A stretch of DNA of 64,000 nucleotides, taken from Curtobacterium guangdongense. Lineage in GTDB: Bacteria > Actinomycetota > Actinomycetes > Actinomycetales > Microbacteriaceae. The DNA is taken from positions 138,468 through 202,467 of the forward strand of contig NZ_JBMPIT010000008.1 of the NCBI RefSeq assembly GCF_049341845.1. Direction: 5' to 3'. Position numbers and translations under genes: made by a program. This document shows positions 24,797 through 32,565 of the stretch, piece by piece. A model generated the notes under the pieces. It saw nothing but the letters and a program-made list of their open reading frames with translations. It was not told the DNA's origin and ran no database searches. Each line of letters begins with the position of its first letter. Position 1 is the first letter of the stretch.

Positions 24797-25062
24797 GACG
24801 TCGCCTGCGATGCGGCCGCGACCATCGACTCGACCGAGGAGAACGTCGCACGGTTGAGCAGGTGGTCCGGGAACTCCGCGTCGAGCTCGTTCTCGATCGC
24901 GAGCATCACGTTGACGGTCGCGTGGGACGTCAGCCCGAGCAGGTACAGATCCGCGATCGGTGCCACGTCCCACGCGTCGACGGTGAGCCGCCCGTGGTCG
25001 GCGAGTGCGCGTCGGACGGCCTGTTCGGTCGTGTCAGCGAGGGTGTTCTGGTCCGGCTGCAT
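24793..25062 (-). CDS. Stand-alone carrier protein, partner of the amino acid:CP ligase
   Basis: An 89-residue acyl/aminoacyl carrier protein. The attachment site reads YLLGLTSHATVNVMLAIENELDAEF: Ser46 takes the position of the phosphopantetheine serine, with LTSHA in place of the usual LDSL. The helix II and III sequence after it (FPDHLLNRATFSSVESMVAA) is ACP-like. It differs strongly from AcpP at 12359. ATG 25062 is chosen since the ACP fold starts there; an upstream in-frame GTG would add 23 residues of non-ACP character. It is followed without gap by the dehydrogenase and ligase genes. Confidence 0.85.
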   Translation of the reverse strand: MQPDQNTLADTTEQAVRRALADHGRLTVDAWDVAPIADLYLLGLTSHATVNVMLAIENELDAEFPDHLLNRATFSSVESMVAAASQATS

Positions 25063-25176
25063 GCGAGCAACCCTAGGGACGGGGATGCCCCGGAAAGCCG
25101 CCGTCCGGATGCGCGAAACCGCAACGACCAACGTGGGGCTGAACAGGGGTTCAGGTTGCCCCGCCGATGGGCCCGT

Positions 25177-25554
25177 TCACCGGTCTGCCAACGCGACCGC
25201 CGTCGCGAGCGCGAGCCCTCGTTCGTGGGAGAGGGACACGTCGACGACGCTGATCCCCTGCGCCTCGGCGAGCACCAGGGCAGCGCCGGTGAGCTCCACG
25301 ACCGGGGCGCCGTGGTCGTCGAGCACGATCGCGACGTCGTGCAGCGGGACCGCCTGCCCGCCGGTGGGGCGGAGGAGCTTGATCACGGCCTCCTTGCCGG
25401 CGAACCGCGCGGCGAGGCGTTCCGGGTCGTCGCGGGCGTCGGCGCGCTCCCGGACCGTGAAGACCCGGGTCAGGTACCGCTCGCCGTGTGCGCTGATCCC
25501 CGCGAGGACGTCGTCGACCGCGGCGAGGTCGCACCCGGTCCGGACGGCGGTCAT
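25177..25554 (-). CDS. Holo-ACP synthase-type 4'-phosphopantetheinyl transferase
   Basis: A 125-residue AcpS-family enzyme that attaches phosphopantetheine from CoA to carrier proteins. The two family signatures are present: GCDLAAVDDVL near the N-terminus (Asp Mg ligand) and RFAGKEAVIKLL (WxxKEA-like Mg/CoA site), with VSLSHERGLALATAVA at the end. It is the first gene of the five-gene operon and lies 114 bp upstream of the carrier gene. It may be dedicated to that carrier, or it may be the cell's only AcpS; the window cannot decide. Confidence 0.85.
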   Translation of the reverse strand: MTAVRTGCDLAAVDDVLAGISAHGERYLTRVFTVRERADARDDPERLAARFAGKEAVIKLLRPTGGQAVPLHDVAIVLDDHGAPVVELTGAALVLAEAQGISVVDVSLSHERGLALATAVALADR

Positions 25555-25637
25555 GCCGCGATCGTACGTGCCCCGGCCGGTCGTCGGGTGGCGTCGCGCT
25601 CCCGGACGGTCGGCCGGTGGCGCCGGAGCCGGTGGCC

Positions 25638-25643
25638 TAGGCT
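25638..25643 (+). promoter_or_regulatory. -10 box TAGGCT upstream of the ECF sigma gene
   Basis: TAGGCT followed by seven bases and GTG at 25651, the spacing seen at leaderless genes in this window. The GTG opens only a short unconvincing frame, so the site more likely gives a 75-nt leader for the sigma gene at 25725. Confidence 0.35.
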
Positions 25644-25724
25644 CCTGATCGTGCGCGACCACGGCTGTGCGCCCGCGACACGCCGACGAGGGAACCGATC
25701 GCGGGGCTGCGGACACCACAGGAC

Positions 25725-26279
25725 ATGGACCAGATCACGGGGGACCGCGCCGACTGGGCTCTGAGCGCCGCGGGCGACGGTCAGGCGTTCGGGCGGGTGT
25801 TCGACCGGCACGCTCCACGGCTCCGTCGACACGCGGTCGGACTCGTCCCCACCCCTGCCGATGCCGACGACGTGGTCGCCGTCGCCTTCCTCGAAGCCTG
25901 GCGGCGACGTGACCACGTCCGGTTCGTCGACGACTCGCTGCTGCCCTGGCTGCTCGTGACGACGACGAACGCGGCGCACAACCTCACCCGCTCGACCCGC
26001 AGACACCGCAGCTTCCTCGGCCGGTTCCCCGTCGACGACCCCGCTCCAGACCCCGCCGATCGGTTCACCGACGGGGACGCGGTCGCCGCGCTCCGCGGAC
26101 TCGGTCTCGCCGATCAGCGTGTCCTCACACTCTGCGTCCTCGAGGGACTCAGCGAACGCGAGGCGGCGACGGCACTCGGCGTCCCCGCCGGGACCGTCAA
26201 GTCCCGACTCCACCGGGCGAAGGCCCGGCTCCACCAGCAGTACACAGCCACAGCGGAACCCCTCGGAGGCGCACTGTGA
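25725..26279 (+). CDS. ECF-type RNA polymerase sigma factor
   Basis: A 184-residue extracytoplasmic-function sigma factor. Region 2 spans about residues 18-85: FDRHAPRLRRHAVGLVPTPADADDVVAVAFLEAWRR with the -10-contacting segment after it. Region 4 spans about 115-170, with the helix-turn-helix LSEREAATALGVPAGTVKSRLHRAKARL. It overlaps the following membrane-protein gene by 4 bp (GTGA), the usual layout for an ECF sigma and its membrane partner. Only a near-adjacent AGGA precedes the ATG. Confidence 0.88.
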   Translation: MDQITGDRADWALSAAGDGQAFGRVFDRHAPRLRRHAVGLVPTPADADDVVAVAFLEAWRRRDHVRFVDDSLLPWLLVTTTNAAHNLTRSTRRHRSFLGRFPVDDPAPDPADRFTDGDAVAALRGLGLADQRVLTLCVLEGLSEREAATALGVPAGTVKSRLHRAKARLHQQYTATAEPLGGAL

Positions 26280-27229
26280 ACGACGAACGCTCCCCACGGG
26301 ACGACGAACGCTCCCCACGGGACGACGAACGCTCCCTCCGGGACGACGAACGCTCCCCACGACTGACCGCGATGCGCGATGCGCTCGTCGCCGAGGTCGC
26401 ATCCACCCCCGCGGCCCACGTACGCGGTCGGCGTCGACCGACCCGGACCACGGTCGCAGCCGTCGTCGTCGCGTTCCTGGTCGGCGGCGGACTGACCGGC
26501 GGGCTCACCGCCGCGGCGCTCCCCGGCAGCGATCCGGACACCGCGGTCCAGGCCTCGCTCGGTGCCACGACGCGGTACATGGTCGGGCACGTCAACCACG
26601 GCCGGCTCCTCGGCACCCCGACGTTCCGCGTCACGCACGGCGACGCCGCGCTGACCCTGTCCTCCCGACCACCCGGCGCGGACCGCGTCGCCGTGGCGTG
26701 GGCATGCCTCGACGGCAGTAGCCCGACCGTCGAGGTGGGTGGGCACCGGGTCGAGGGCACCACGTGTGGTCGTCGCGACGACCCGACGTCCGAGCAGATC
26801 GGATGGGCGCTCGCCGCGGCACCGGCGTCCGGCGCCGCCGAGGTGACCGTCTCCGCCGACGACGCCGACCGGTACGGCGTGTGGGTCTCGTGGGCGAGGT
26901 CGCCGCAGATCGCTCGTCCGTCCGCGCAGCAGGAAGCCGAGACGGCCGACGGCGTCGTCACGCTGGACGAGTACCGGACGGCGTTCAACCGGCTGCTCGC
27001 GTGTCAGGCGCAGGCCGGGCAGCCCATGGGCGACGACGCGCTCTCCTGGTACGCGGACGGCCTGTGGAACGGCGAGGGGCGGGGGACCGGTCCCTGGTTC
27101 CTCTACGCCACGCCCTCCGCCGGGAGCGAGGTCTTCGACACGCAGTGCTACCCGAGGGAGTTCGGTGCCGTGGACACGATCTGGCAGGGGGAGCACCCGA
27201 TGCCGGAGGACCCGCCGGCGGCCGGGTGA
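26276..27229 (+). CDS. Putative membrane-anchored partner of the ECF sigma factor
   Basis: A 317-residue single-pass protein. Residues 2-29 are four near-perfect copies of DDERSPR, then a short cytoplasmic helix (RLTAMRDALVAEVAS), a basic stretch GRRRPTRT, one transmembrane helix (TVAAVVVAFLVGGGLTGGLTAAAL) and a large exported domain with four cysteines. No ZAS zinc motif is seen, so anti-sigma activity is inferred only from position and topology; CU044_5270-like or sensor proteins are alternatives. The start GTG overlaps the sigma gene's stop. Confidence 0.65.
   Translation: MNDERSPRDDERSPRDDERSLRDDERSPRLTAMRDALVAEVASTPAAHVRGRRRPTRTTVAAVVVAFLVGGGLTGGLTAAALPGSDPDTAVQASLGATTRYMVGHVNHGRLLGTPTFRVTHGDAALTLSSRPPGADRVAVAWACLDGSSPTVEVGGHRVEGTTCGRRDDPTSEQIGWALAAAPASGAAEVTVSADDADRYGVWVSWARSPQIARPSAQQEAETADGVVTLDEYRTAFNRLLACQAQAGQPMGDDALSWYADGLWNGEGRGTGPWFLYATPSAGSEVFDTQCYPREFGAVDTIWQGEHPMPEDPPAAG
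26279..26362 (+). repeat. Four 21-bp in-frame tandem repeats (DDERSPR)
   Basis: Units at 26279, 26300, 26321 and 26342, based on GACGACGAACGCTCCCCACG with a G or A closing, encode an acidic/basic heptapeptide. Near identity at DNA level implies recent slippage or copying. Confidence 0.85.
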
Positions 27230-27296
27230 CGCCCGCGAGGCGTGCGCCCTGTGAGGATTCGCCGGGGGCGTTCGTCGTACGCCCCGGCCCGGTGGC

Positions 27297-27302
27297 TAGC
27301 GT
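27297..27302 (+). promoter_or_regulatory. -10 box TAGCGT, predicted leaderless promoter
   Basis: TAGCGT, seven bases, then ATG 27310; no ribosome-binding site in between. Confidence 0.45.
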
Positions 27303-27309
27303 TCGGGAC

Positions 27310-28557
27310 ATGACGACACCCGCAGAGACCGACCACAAACGCCGGGGCGGGTGGTTGCCCGGCCAGGACGACCTCGAAGCCTGGATCGAAGGACACCGGG
27401 AACGTGCACGGGCCCATCGCGACCGTCCGCTGCACCCCGCCGTCGCCGCGTTCCGGCACCTGTTCGACACCGACCCGGTGATCCGGATGGGATTGACCCG
27501 CATGATCGAGCAGGTCCCGCACGGCAAGCAGTACCAGAAGCGACACATCGAGGACATCGACGAGTTCTTCTCGCTCGTCAACGAGGTGATGACGACTGCT
27601 CCGGCGTTCAGCGACGGCGGCATGGTCACGACCCCGTTCGCCGCGATCCTCGACTGGACGATGGCCACTCCGGCCGGGTTCGCCGTCTACCGGGACCCGA
27701 AGGTCAACGCCGCACTCAAGGACGTCCTGGACGCATGGGCCGAGTACCTCGACAGCCCCGCCTCGCTCACCGTCATCACGGACGCACCCGACGGGTGGAA
27801 GTCGGAGAAGGCACAGCAGGTCGTCGGCATGGACCAGTTCCAGCACGACCCCGACGCCGAGCACTGGGGCTTCAGGTCCTGGAACGACTTCTTCATCCGC
27901 CGGTTCAAGGACGGCCAGCGCCCCGTCGCGGCCCCCGACGACGACACCGTCGTGGTGAGCTCGAGCGAGTCCACGCCCTACGCCATCGCGACGAACGTGC
28001 AGCGTCGTGACGCGTTCTGGGTGAAGCAGCAGCCGTACTCGCTCGAGGACCTCCTCGCGAACGACGAATCCGTGGACCGGTTCGTCGGCGGGTCCGTGTA
28101 CCAGGCGTTCCTCAGCGCCACGAACTACCACCGCTGGCACAGCCCCGTCGCCGGCACCATCGTGCGGGCCTTCGTGCAGCCGGGCACGTACTTCTCCGAG
28201 GCCGACTCCGAGGGGGAGGACGCCGTCGAGCCGAAGGACTCGCAGGGGTACCTCGCGCACGTCGCCGCGCGGGCCGTCATCATCATCGAAGCCGACAACC
28301 CGTCGCTCGGGTACGTCGCGGTCGTCCCCGTCGGGATGATCGAGGTGTCCTCCTGCGTCATCGGCGACGGCATCGAGCCCGGTCGTCACGTCGACAAGGG
28401 CGACGAGCTCGGGTATTTCCAGTTCGGCGGGTCCACCGAGTGCCTCGTCTTCGAACCGGGTGCGATCGAGTCGTTCGCCGTACAGGCGTTCCCGGACCCG
28501 CGGCACCCCGCGCTGGTCCACCTCCATACGCAGATCGCGACCGCCGCGTCGGTCTGA
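27310..28557 (+). CDS. Phosphatidylserine decarboxylase-family protein, PsiD/tryptophan-decarboxylase-like
   Basis: A 415-residue pyruvoyl-type decarboxylase. Residues about 15-160 (WLPGQDDLEAWIEGHRERA, LHPAVAAFRHLFDTDPVIRMGLTRM) resemble the extra N-terminal domain found in PSD-like enzymes such as PsiD, which decarboxylate tryptophan. The catalytic part has FRSWNDFFIRRF, YHRWHSPVAGTI and the C-terminal self-cleavage site YFQFGGSTECLVFE, where GGST supplies the serine that becomes the pyruvoyl group. A soluble aromatic amino acid decarboxylase and a phospholipid enzyme are both possible; lack of membrane helices and the N-terminal domain favour the former. No further pathway genes are adjacent. 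Confidence 0.78.
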   Translation: MTTPAETDHKRRGGWLPGQDDLEAWIEGHRERARAHRDRPLHPAVAAFRHLFDTDPVIRMGLTRMIEQVPHGKQYQKRHIEDIDEFFSLVNEVMTTAPAFSDGGMVTTPFAAILDWTMATPAGFAVYRDPKVNAALKDVLDAWAEYLDSPASLTVITDAPDGWKSEKAQQVVGMDQFQHDPDAEHWGFRSWNDFFIRRFKDGQRPVAAPDDDTVVVSSSESTPYAIATNVQRRDAFWVKQQPYSLEDLLANDESVDRFVGGSVYQAFLSATNYHRWHSPVAGTIVRAFVQPGTYFSEADSEGEDAVEPKDSQGYLAHVAARAVIIIEADNPSLGYVAVVPVGMIEVSSCVIGDGIEPGRHVDKGDELGYFQFGGSTECLVFEPGAIESFAVQAFPDPRHPALVHLHTQIATAASV

Positions 28558-28583
28558 CCCGTCGGCTCGGTCCGCGGATCCTG

Positions 28584-28627
28584 CGGACTGGAGGCTCGGT
28601 GCCAGCCGACACCGAGCCTCCAGTCCG
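28584..28627. repeat. Intergenic palindrome, GGAGGC/GCCTCC family
   Basis: Perfect 18-bp arms CGGACTGGAGGCTCGGTG (28584-28601) and CACCGAGCCTCCAGTCCG (28610-28627) with an 8-nt loop, 26 bp after the decarboxylase stop. It would form a strong RNA hairpin but lacks a T-run. Best-preserved member of the family in this window. Confidence 0.85.
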
Positions 28628-28760
28628 CCACAGGGCGCGCCCGGCGACCGCCGCCTGGAGCCGTTTGTCGGGTTCGCCCCGGGTGCCGGCCTGCGGTGGT
28701 CAACCGATGCGACGCATCGCGCGCTGTTCCCGACGGAGCGGCCGCTACGATGGATCTCGA

Positions 28761-28833
28761 GGGCCTTTAGCTCAGCTGGTAGAGCGCCACGTTTACACCG
28801 TGGATGTCGTCGGTTCGATCCCGGCAGGGCCCA
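28761..28833 (+). tRNA. tRNA-Val (TAC)
   Basis: A 73-nt cloverleaf: acceptor GGGCCTT/AGGGCCC, anticodon stem CCACG/CGTGG with TAC at 28794-28796, T-arm GTCGG-TTCGATC-CCGGC, discriminator A. -10-like TACGAT at 28746-28751. Its 3' half is duplicated at 37421-37453, so it is the probable integration target of the island that follows. Confidence 0.95.
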
Positions 28834-28877
28834 CCGAGAAAAGCCGCGCTGGCAGACAAGCCCCCAGAGGACCTTCG

Positions 28878-29681
28878 TCAGAACAGCGAGTTCAACTCGC
28901 CGTAGTCCATGGACGAGGCCAGGGATGCGTGCGTGCCGGTGGTCAGCAGCTCGGCAGCGGCCCGTCGAGCGGTCTCGTACGCAGCCTGAGCCACACCGGA
29001 GCCAAGGCTCACCCGTGCCACCCCGAGGCTCGCGAGCTGCGCGGTGTTCGGGGAGCGAGGGCCGGCCATCACGTTGAGCGGATGGTCGATTGCTTCCGCC
29101 AGGGCTTTGATCGTGTCGACATCGCTGACTCCGGGAACGAAGATGCCATCTGCTCCTGCTTCGAGGTAGCGCTTCGCCCGGTGCAGGGTCTCGGAGAGAT
29201 GCTGAGCCGGAGCGACCAGGCCAGCGAGGTACACGTCCGTCCGAGCATTGATGAACATCGGCACCCCGGCACGATCGGCTGCACGTCGGGCAGCGCCGAT
29301 CCGGTCCACCAGATCGGCCGGCGGCAAGGCGCCGTCCTCGATGTTGATACCGACCGCACCGGCTTCGAGCACGGCGTGGACCGTGCGCTCCACGCCGTTT
29401 GCGTCATCGGCGTATCCGGTTTCGACGTCCGCGGTGACCGGCAGGGACACCGCGGCGGCGATCCGAGCGAGTGCCGCAGCGGCCTCTTCGCGCCCCAGCG
29501 CATTCCCGTCCGCGCGGCCGAGCGACCAAGCGACACCCGCGCTGGTGGTAGCGATGGCTGCCGCGCCCGCGCGCTCCACGAGTCGGGCACTTGCCACGTC
29601 CCAAACGTTGGGGAGGACGAGCGGCTGAGCGGGATCGGAGTGAAGGGCGCGGAAGGCGTTGGCTTGGGTAGTTCTGTTCAT
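28878..29681 (-). CDS. Isocitrate lyase/PEP mutase family protein
   Basis: A 267-residue TIM-barrel enzyme of the PEP-mutase/isocitrate lyase superfamily, which makes or breaks C-C or P-C bonds next to carboxylates. Diagnostic segments: PLVLPNVWDVASARLVERAG, TTSAGVAWSLGRADG, LPVTADVETGYADD (Mg ligand) and GINIEDGALPP, FINARTDVYLAG. The exact activity (oxaloacetate hydrolase, 2-methylisocitrate-type lyase, phosphonopyruvate hydrolase) is open. ATG 29681 follows GAGGAGG; a GTG one codon earlier is equally readable. It is the first gene inside the island, convergent to tRNA-Val. Confidence 0.83.
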   Translation of the reverse strand: MNRTTQANAFRALHSDPAQPLVLPNVWDVASARLVERAGAAAIATTSAGVAWSLGRADGNALGREEAAAALARIAAAVSLPVTADVETGYADDANGVERTVHAVLEAGAVGINIEDGALPPADLVDRIGAARRAADRAGVPMFINARTDVYLAGLVAPAQHLSETLHRAKRYLEAGADGIFVPGVSDVDTIKALAEAIDHPLNVMAGPRSPNTAQLASLGVARVSLGSGVAQAAYETARRAAAELLTTGTHASLASSMDYGELNSLF

Positions 29682-29791
29682 CACCTCCTCAGTTCAGCCG
29701 AGTCGCGGGCCTGCCTCTGGCGGTGATCGGACGACGCGGGACGATGCTGGGGCCGGTTCGATGGCCGATGGGCTCAAGGACAGCGCCCTCC

Positions 29792-29797
29792 TACACT
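29792..29797 (+). promoter_or_regulatory. -10 box TACACT, predicted leaderless promoter
   Basis: TACACT, seven bases, then GTG 29805; no ribosome-binding site. Confidence 0.4.
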
Positions 29798-29804
29798 CTC
29801 CCTC

Positions 29805-30053
29805 GTGAGTAGACGGAGTCCTGGGTCACGCTTTTTCCGACGCCCGGAGCCCTTCGCTGGCGGGGAGGTATGGATCGTCCAGCACGACGAGTCACCCGAC
29901 AACACGGTCCTGGGCGTCTTCGCCACGGACGACGAGGCGTACGCCTTCATGAACACGGTCAAGGACGACTACGAGAACGGCGTGATCTGCTCGAGCTTCT
30001 CGATTCCCTACCGGTTCACCGATGGCGCCGTTCGGTACCAGGTCAAGGACTGA
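29805..30053 (+). CDS. Small hypothetical protein
   Basis: An 82-residue soluble protein, MSRRSPGSRFFRRPEPF then GGEVWIVQHDESPDNTVLGVFATDDEAYAFMNTVKDDY. The middle resembles small domains that follow a beta-alpha pattern (WIVxHDxSPDxTVLGVFAT), but no family is recognised. A start at GTG 29805 is backed by a -10 box at leaderless distance. It is probably a monocistronic island gene. Confidence 0.6.
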   Translation: MSRRSPGSRFFRRPEPFAGGEVWIVQHDESPDNTVLGVFATDDEAYAFMNTVKDDYENGVICSSFSIPYRFTDGAVRYQVKD

Positions 30054-30168
30054 CGTCCAGTCCGGTAGCCGATCCTCCACCGAAATGGGAAAGCGGGGCG
30101 GTGGGCCTCGAGCACATCAGTCCTTCCATCGCACGACATCGCCTACCTATCGCCCGCAACCAGCGCAC

Positions 30169-30174
30169 TACGAT
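30169..30174 (+). promoter_or_regulatory. -10 box TACGAT, predicted leaderless promoter
   Basis: TACGAT, seven bases, then ATG 30182; no ribosome-binding site in between. Confidence 0.45.
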
Positions 30175-30181
30175 CTGCGGG

Positions 30182-31036
30182 ATGGAGCTGATCACCGACC
30201 TCGCTCGGTCTGCTTGGTTGATCCCGCGCATGCAAGCCTTCGGGACCATCGGCGGAACGGCCGGATCCGAGTTCGAGGCATACGCCCGCGTGCTGCACCC
30301 GCTCAACGCGTACCGTGACGACCCGTCGGCCACTGACGAGCACGGTGAACCCCTGGTGCTCGAGTCAAGCGTTTGGCGGTGGTTCGATGTTGCCGCGAGG
30401 GTCGGACGTAACTTGCACCCCGACGTTGCGTGGAGCGAGGTGAGCGGACGCGACGACGAGACAGAGCTGGTCTTCGATGACGGGTGGCGCGTCGAGCCCC
30501 CCGAGGAAGGGTGGTTCAACCCGACGCAGCTCGCAGCGCTGACGGAGCACCTGACGGCCGCGACCACGACCCCGCTCGACGCCGTGGCCGCAATCTGGGA
30601 CGGCTGGGGTGACTTGAACGGCAGCTCGAAGTTGGCCGTCGGGTGGCAGGGCGGATCACCGAACGCCGCCGAGCGCGCGGAACTCCGTGAGTACGCGGCA
30701 CGCATGGCAGCGGAGCATCAGATGCAACAAGAGGCTCTCCGCGCTGCCCTGGGCGGGCCACGACTCCACCTACCGGGTCGCGACTACATCCTGCTGGGGG
30801 TGACCCTGCCCGCGTTGGCGGACCCCTCGTGGATGGAGGACACCCGCGTGGGGACCTACCGCACGGTCGGGCACACCCCGCAGCTGCTGTGGCCAGGGGA
30901 CCACACGTGGGTCGTCGCGACCGAGATCGACACCGATTCGACCATTGTCGCCGGGTCGCGCCAGCTGATCGCGAGTCTCCTCGCCGATGGACGGTTCGAG
31001 GCGTTCGAGGTCAGACCGGACAGCGCTCTCGTCTGA
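30182..31036 (+). CDS. Conserved actinobacterial hypothetical protein
   Basis: A 284-residue soluble protein. The N-terminal part reads ARSAWLIPRMQAFGTIGGTAGSEFEAYARVLHPLNAY and the C-terminal part LHLPGRDYILLGVTLPALADPSW, then SPN-like LLWPGDHTWVVATEIDTDSTIVAGSRQLIASLLADGRFEAFEV. This arrangement, with a PGRDY strand and a WVVATEIDxDST segment, recurs in uncharacterised actinobacterial proteins that I cannot assign to a function. The start ATG 30182 has a -10 box seven bases before it, so the mRNA is likely leaderless. Codon use is less GC-biased than in flanking core genes. Confidence 0.7.
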   Translation: MELITDLARSAWLIPRMQAFGTIGGTAGSEFEAYARVLHPLNAYRDDPSATDEHGEPLVLESSVWRWFDVAARVGRNLHPDVAWSEVSGRDDETELVFDDGWRVEPPEEGWFNPTQLAALTEHLTAATTTPLDAVAAIWDGWGDLNGSSKLAVGWQGGSPNAAERAELREYAARMAAEHQMQQEALRAALGGPRLHLPGRDYILLGVTLPALADPSWMEDTRVGTYRTVGHTPQLLWPGDHTWVVATEIDTDSTIVAGSRQLIASLLADGRFEAFEVRPDSALV

Positions 31037-31107
31037 CACGCTCGCGCAGCTCCACGGGGCGCCCGATTGCCGATCGGTCATCGGACGGTCCACTGAGGTC
31101 GGTGGCT

Positions 31108-32079
31108 TCAAGCTCGTGTGGGCGTGTCCCCTGTACCTCGCCGGATCGTTCTCGTGCTCACTTGCTGCAACGCGAAGAGGCAGAGTGCGACTGAGCCGAT
31201 CGCCATCACGACCGAGTCCGCTTCCTCGCCGGCGAACACTTTCAGTGTCACGGTCGCCGCGGCCCCCCACGGGAGCCAGGCAACGGCGATCGCCGCAGCC
31301 AGGACCGTCCGCCGCTGAGCAAGGAGGACGAGGACGCTGACGAGGACGATTCCTCCAGCTGATGCCAGCACCCAGGGAGCGAGCGCGATGCTCCACCAGC
31401 CGGCGTCTCCGACGAACTGCGTCTCCCACGGACGCGCGGTGGGGAGTCGCAGGAAGCCGAACAGCGCCGACGCGATTCCGACGAAGCCGAACGCGGCGAA
31501 GCTCGGAAGTCTGCGGCGTGGATCGCCGATGGAGGCGAAGATGACCAGCAGCGCAACGAACACGACGGTGGTCGAGCCAGGTCCATTCCAGTTCCCAGTT
31601 GCCGAGCGGAGCAGGGACGCGCTGGCCACTCCGAGCAATGCCACGACCCCGATCGCATGGGTAAGTACCCGCGATCCGGCGACGGCCGCGACGAACATGA
31701 GCAGTACTGGCGCGATGAACAGTGGCGCGGCGTTCAGGAACGGCCCGAACAGTGGAACGTTGTCAGGCACCGTGCCCCTATCGAAGCCTTGCGGCCATGA
31801 GACGAAGAAGAAGTACGTGAGCGTGAACGCGGCGGCGGCTCCGACCGAGATGGACGACACGAGCGCCCGCACGTCCTGCGGGCATACGACGTTGATCCAC
31901 TCCGCCAGCCCTCGTCCGCGAAGGTCGGCGAGCTCGCCGGTGGCCGGGTCGGTCCGGCCTTCACTGTCCGCGACGTCGAGGAGGACCCCGACCATCGCCT
32001 CACCAAATCGGCGTCGCCACCTCGGCGGGTACCAGCGCACCGCAGCCCGGTACTGCTCTTCCAGGTTCGCGCTGGTCAT
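31108..32079 (-). CDS. Multi-pass membrane protein paired with PadR regulator
   Basis: A 323-residue protein. An N-terminal soluble segment (residues 1-75: LEEQYRAAVRWYPPRWRRRFGEAMVGVLLDVADSEGRTDPATGELADLRGRGL) is followed by about eight hydrophobic helices. The WYPxRWRxRxGEEM-like N-terminus is typical of membrane proteins encoded next to PadR regulators in actinobacteria. It overlaps the PadR gene by 4 bp (ATGA), so it is co-expressed and presumably controlled by it. Ligand and function are unknown. Confidence 0.7.
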   Translation of the reverse strand: MTSANLEEQYRAAVRWYPPRWRRRFGEAMVGVLLDVADSEGRTDPATGELADLRGRGLAEWINVVCPQDVRALVSSISVGAAAAFTLTYFFFVSWPQGFDRGTVPDNVPLFGPFLNAAPLFIAPVLLMFVAAVAGSRVLTHAIGVVALLGVASASLLRSATGNWNGPGSTTVVFVALLVIFASIGDPRRRLPSFAAFGFVGIASALFGFLRLPTARPWETQFVGDAGWWSIALAPWVLASAGGIVLVSVLVLLAQRRTVLAAAIAVAWLPWGAAATVTLKVFAGEEADSVVMAIGSVALCLFALQQVSTRTIRRGTGDTPTRA

Positions 32080-32447
32080 GCGATGCCCTCACGTGCGATG
32101 AATGCTGAACCGGTGACGTGTCCGGTCTGGAAGCCCTGCAGGCGCCGGCGCGCCGCGCTCGCGTTCGCTTCGAGTCGGCGCACCTCGCTCTCGAGAGCAT
32201 CTCCACCCGCGGGCGTCATCTCGAAGTACTTCCGAAGGCGACCATCGACGACTTCCTCCCCTGCTTCTTGCACCAAACCCTGATCGAGAAGACGGTCGAG
32301 GACCGCGTACAAGGTGCCGACCTTCAACCGAACCCGGCCGTCCGAGATGGACTCCGCTTCCGCGATCAGGGCGTACCCGTGAGCCCGGCCCCCCGCCAGT
32401 GCCGTCAGCACCAGCAGTGTCGGCTCTCGCATCTCTCCATTACTCAT
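32076..32447 (-). CDS. PadR-family transcriptional regulator
   Basis: A 123-residue winged-helix repressor: MREPTLLVLTALAGGRAHGYALIAEAESISDGRVRLKVGTLYAVLDRLLDQGLVQEAGEE, then wing residues RLRKYFEMTPAG. A C-terminal helix for dimerisation follows. ATG 32447 is taken as start; an ATG five codons downstream fits the domain boundary equally well. It probably represses its own operon with the membrane protein until a ligand or membrane stress appears. Confidence 0.85.
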   Translation of the reverse strand: MSNGEMREPTLLVLTALAGGRAHGYALIAEAESISDGRVRLKVGTLYAVLDRLLDQGLVQEAGEEVVDGRLRKYFEMTPAGGDALESEVRRLEANASAARRRLQGFQTGHVTGSAFIAREGIA

Positions 32448-32565
32448 GTCGCCATGATACTCATACGGACAGAGCATGCGAGGTGCAGTTCAAATGGACT
32501 TTCTCCTGTCTCGTTAGTCGATCGGCTATCGGACAGCGTCTCGCCTCCTGGGCGATCCTGCGGGT

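Noticed and set aside
27310..28557. A psilocybin-like pathway
   Set aside because: Only the decarboxylase resembles PsiD; no kinase, methyltransferase or P450 is nearby.
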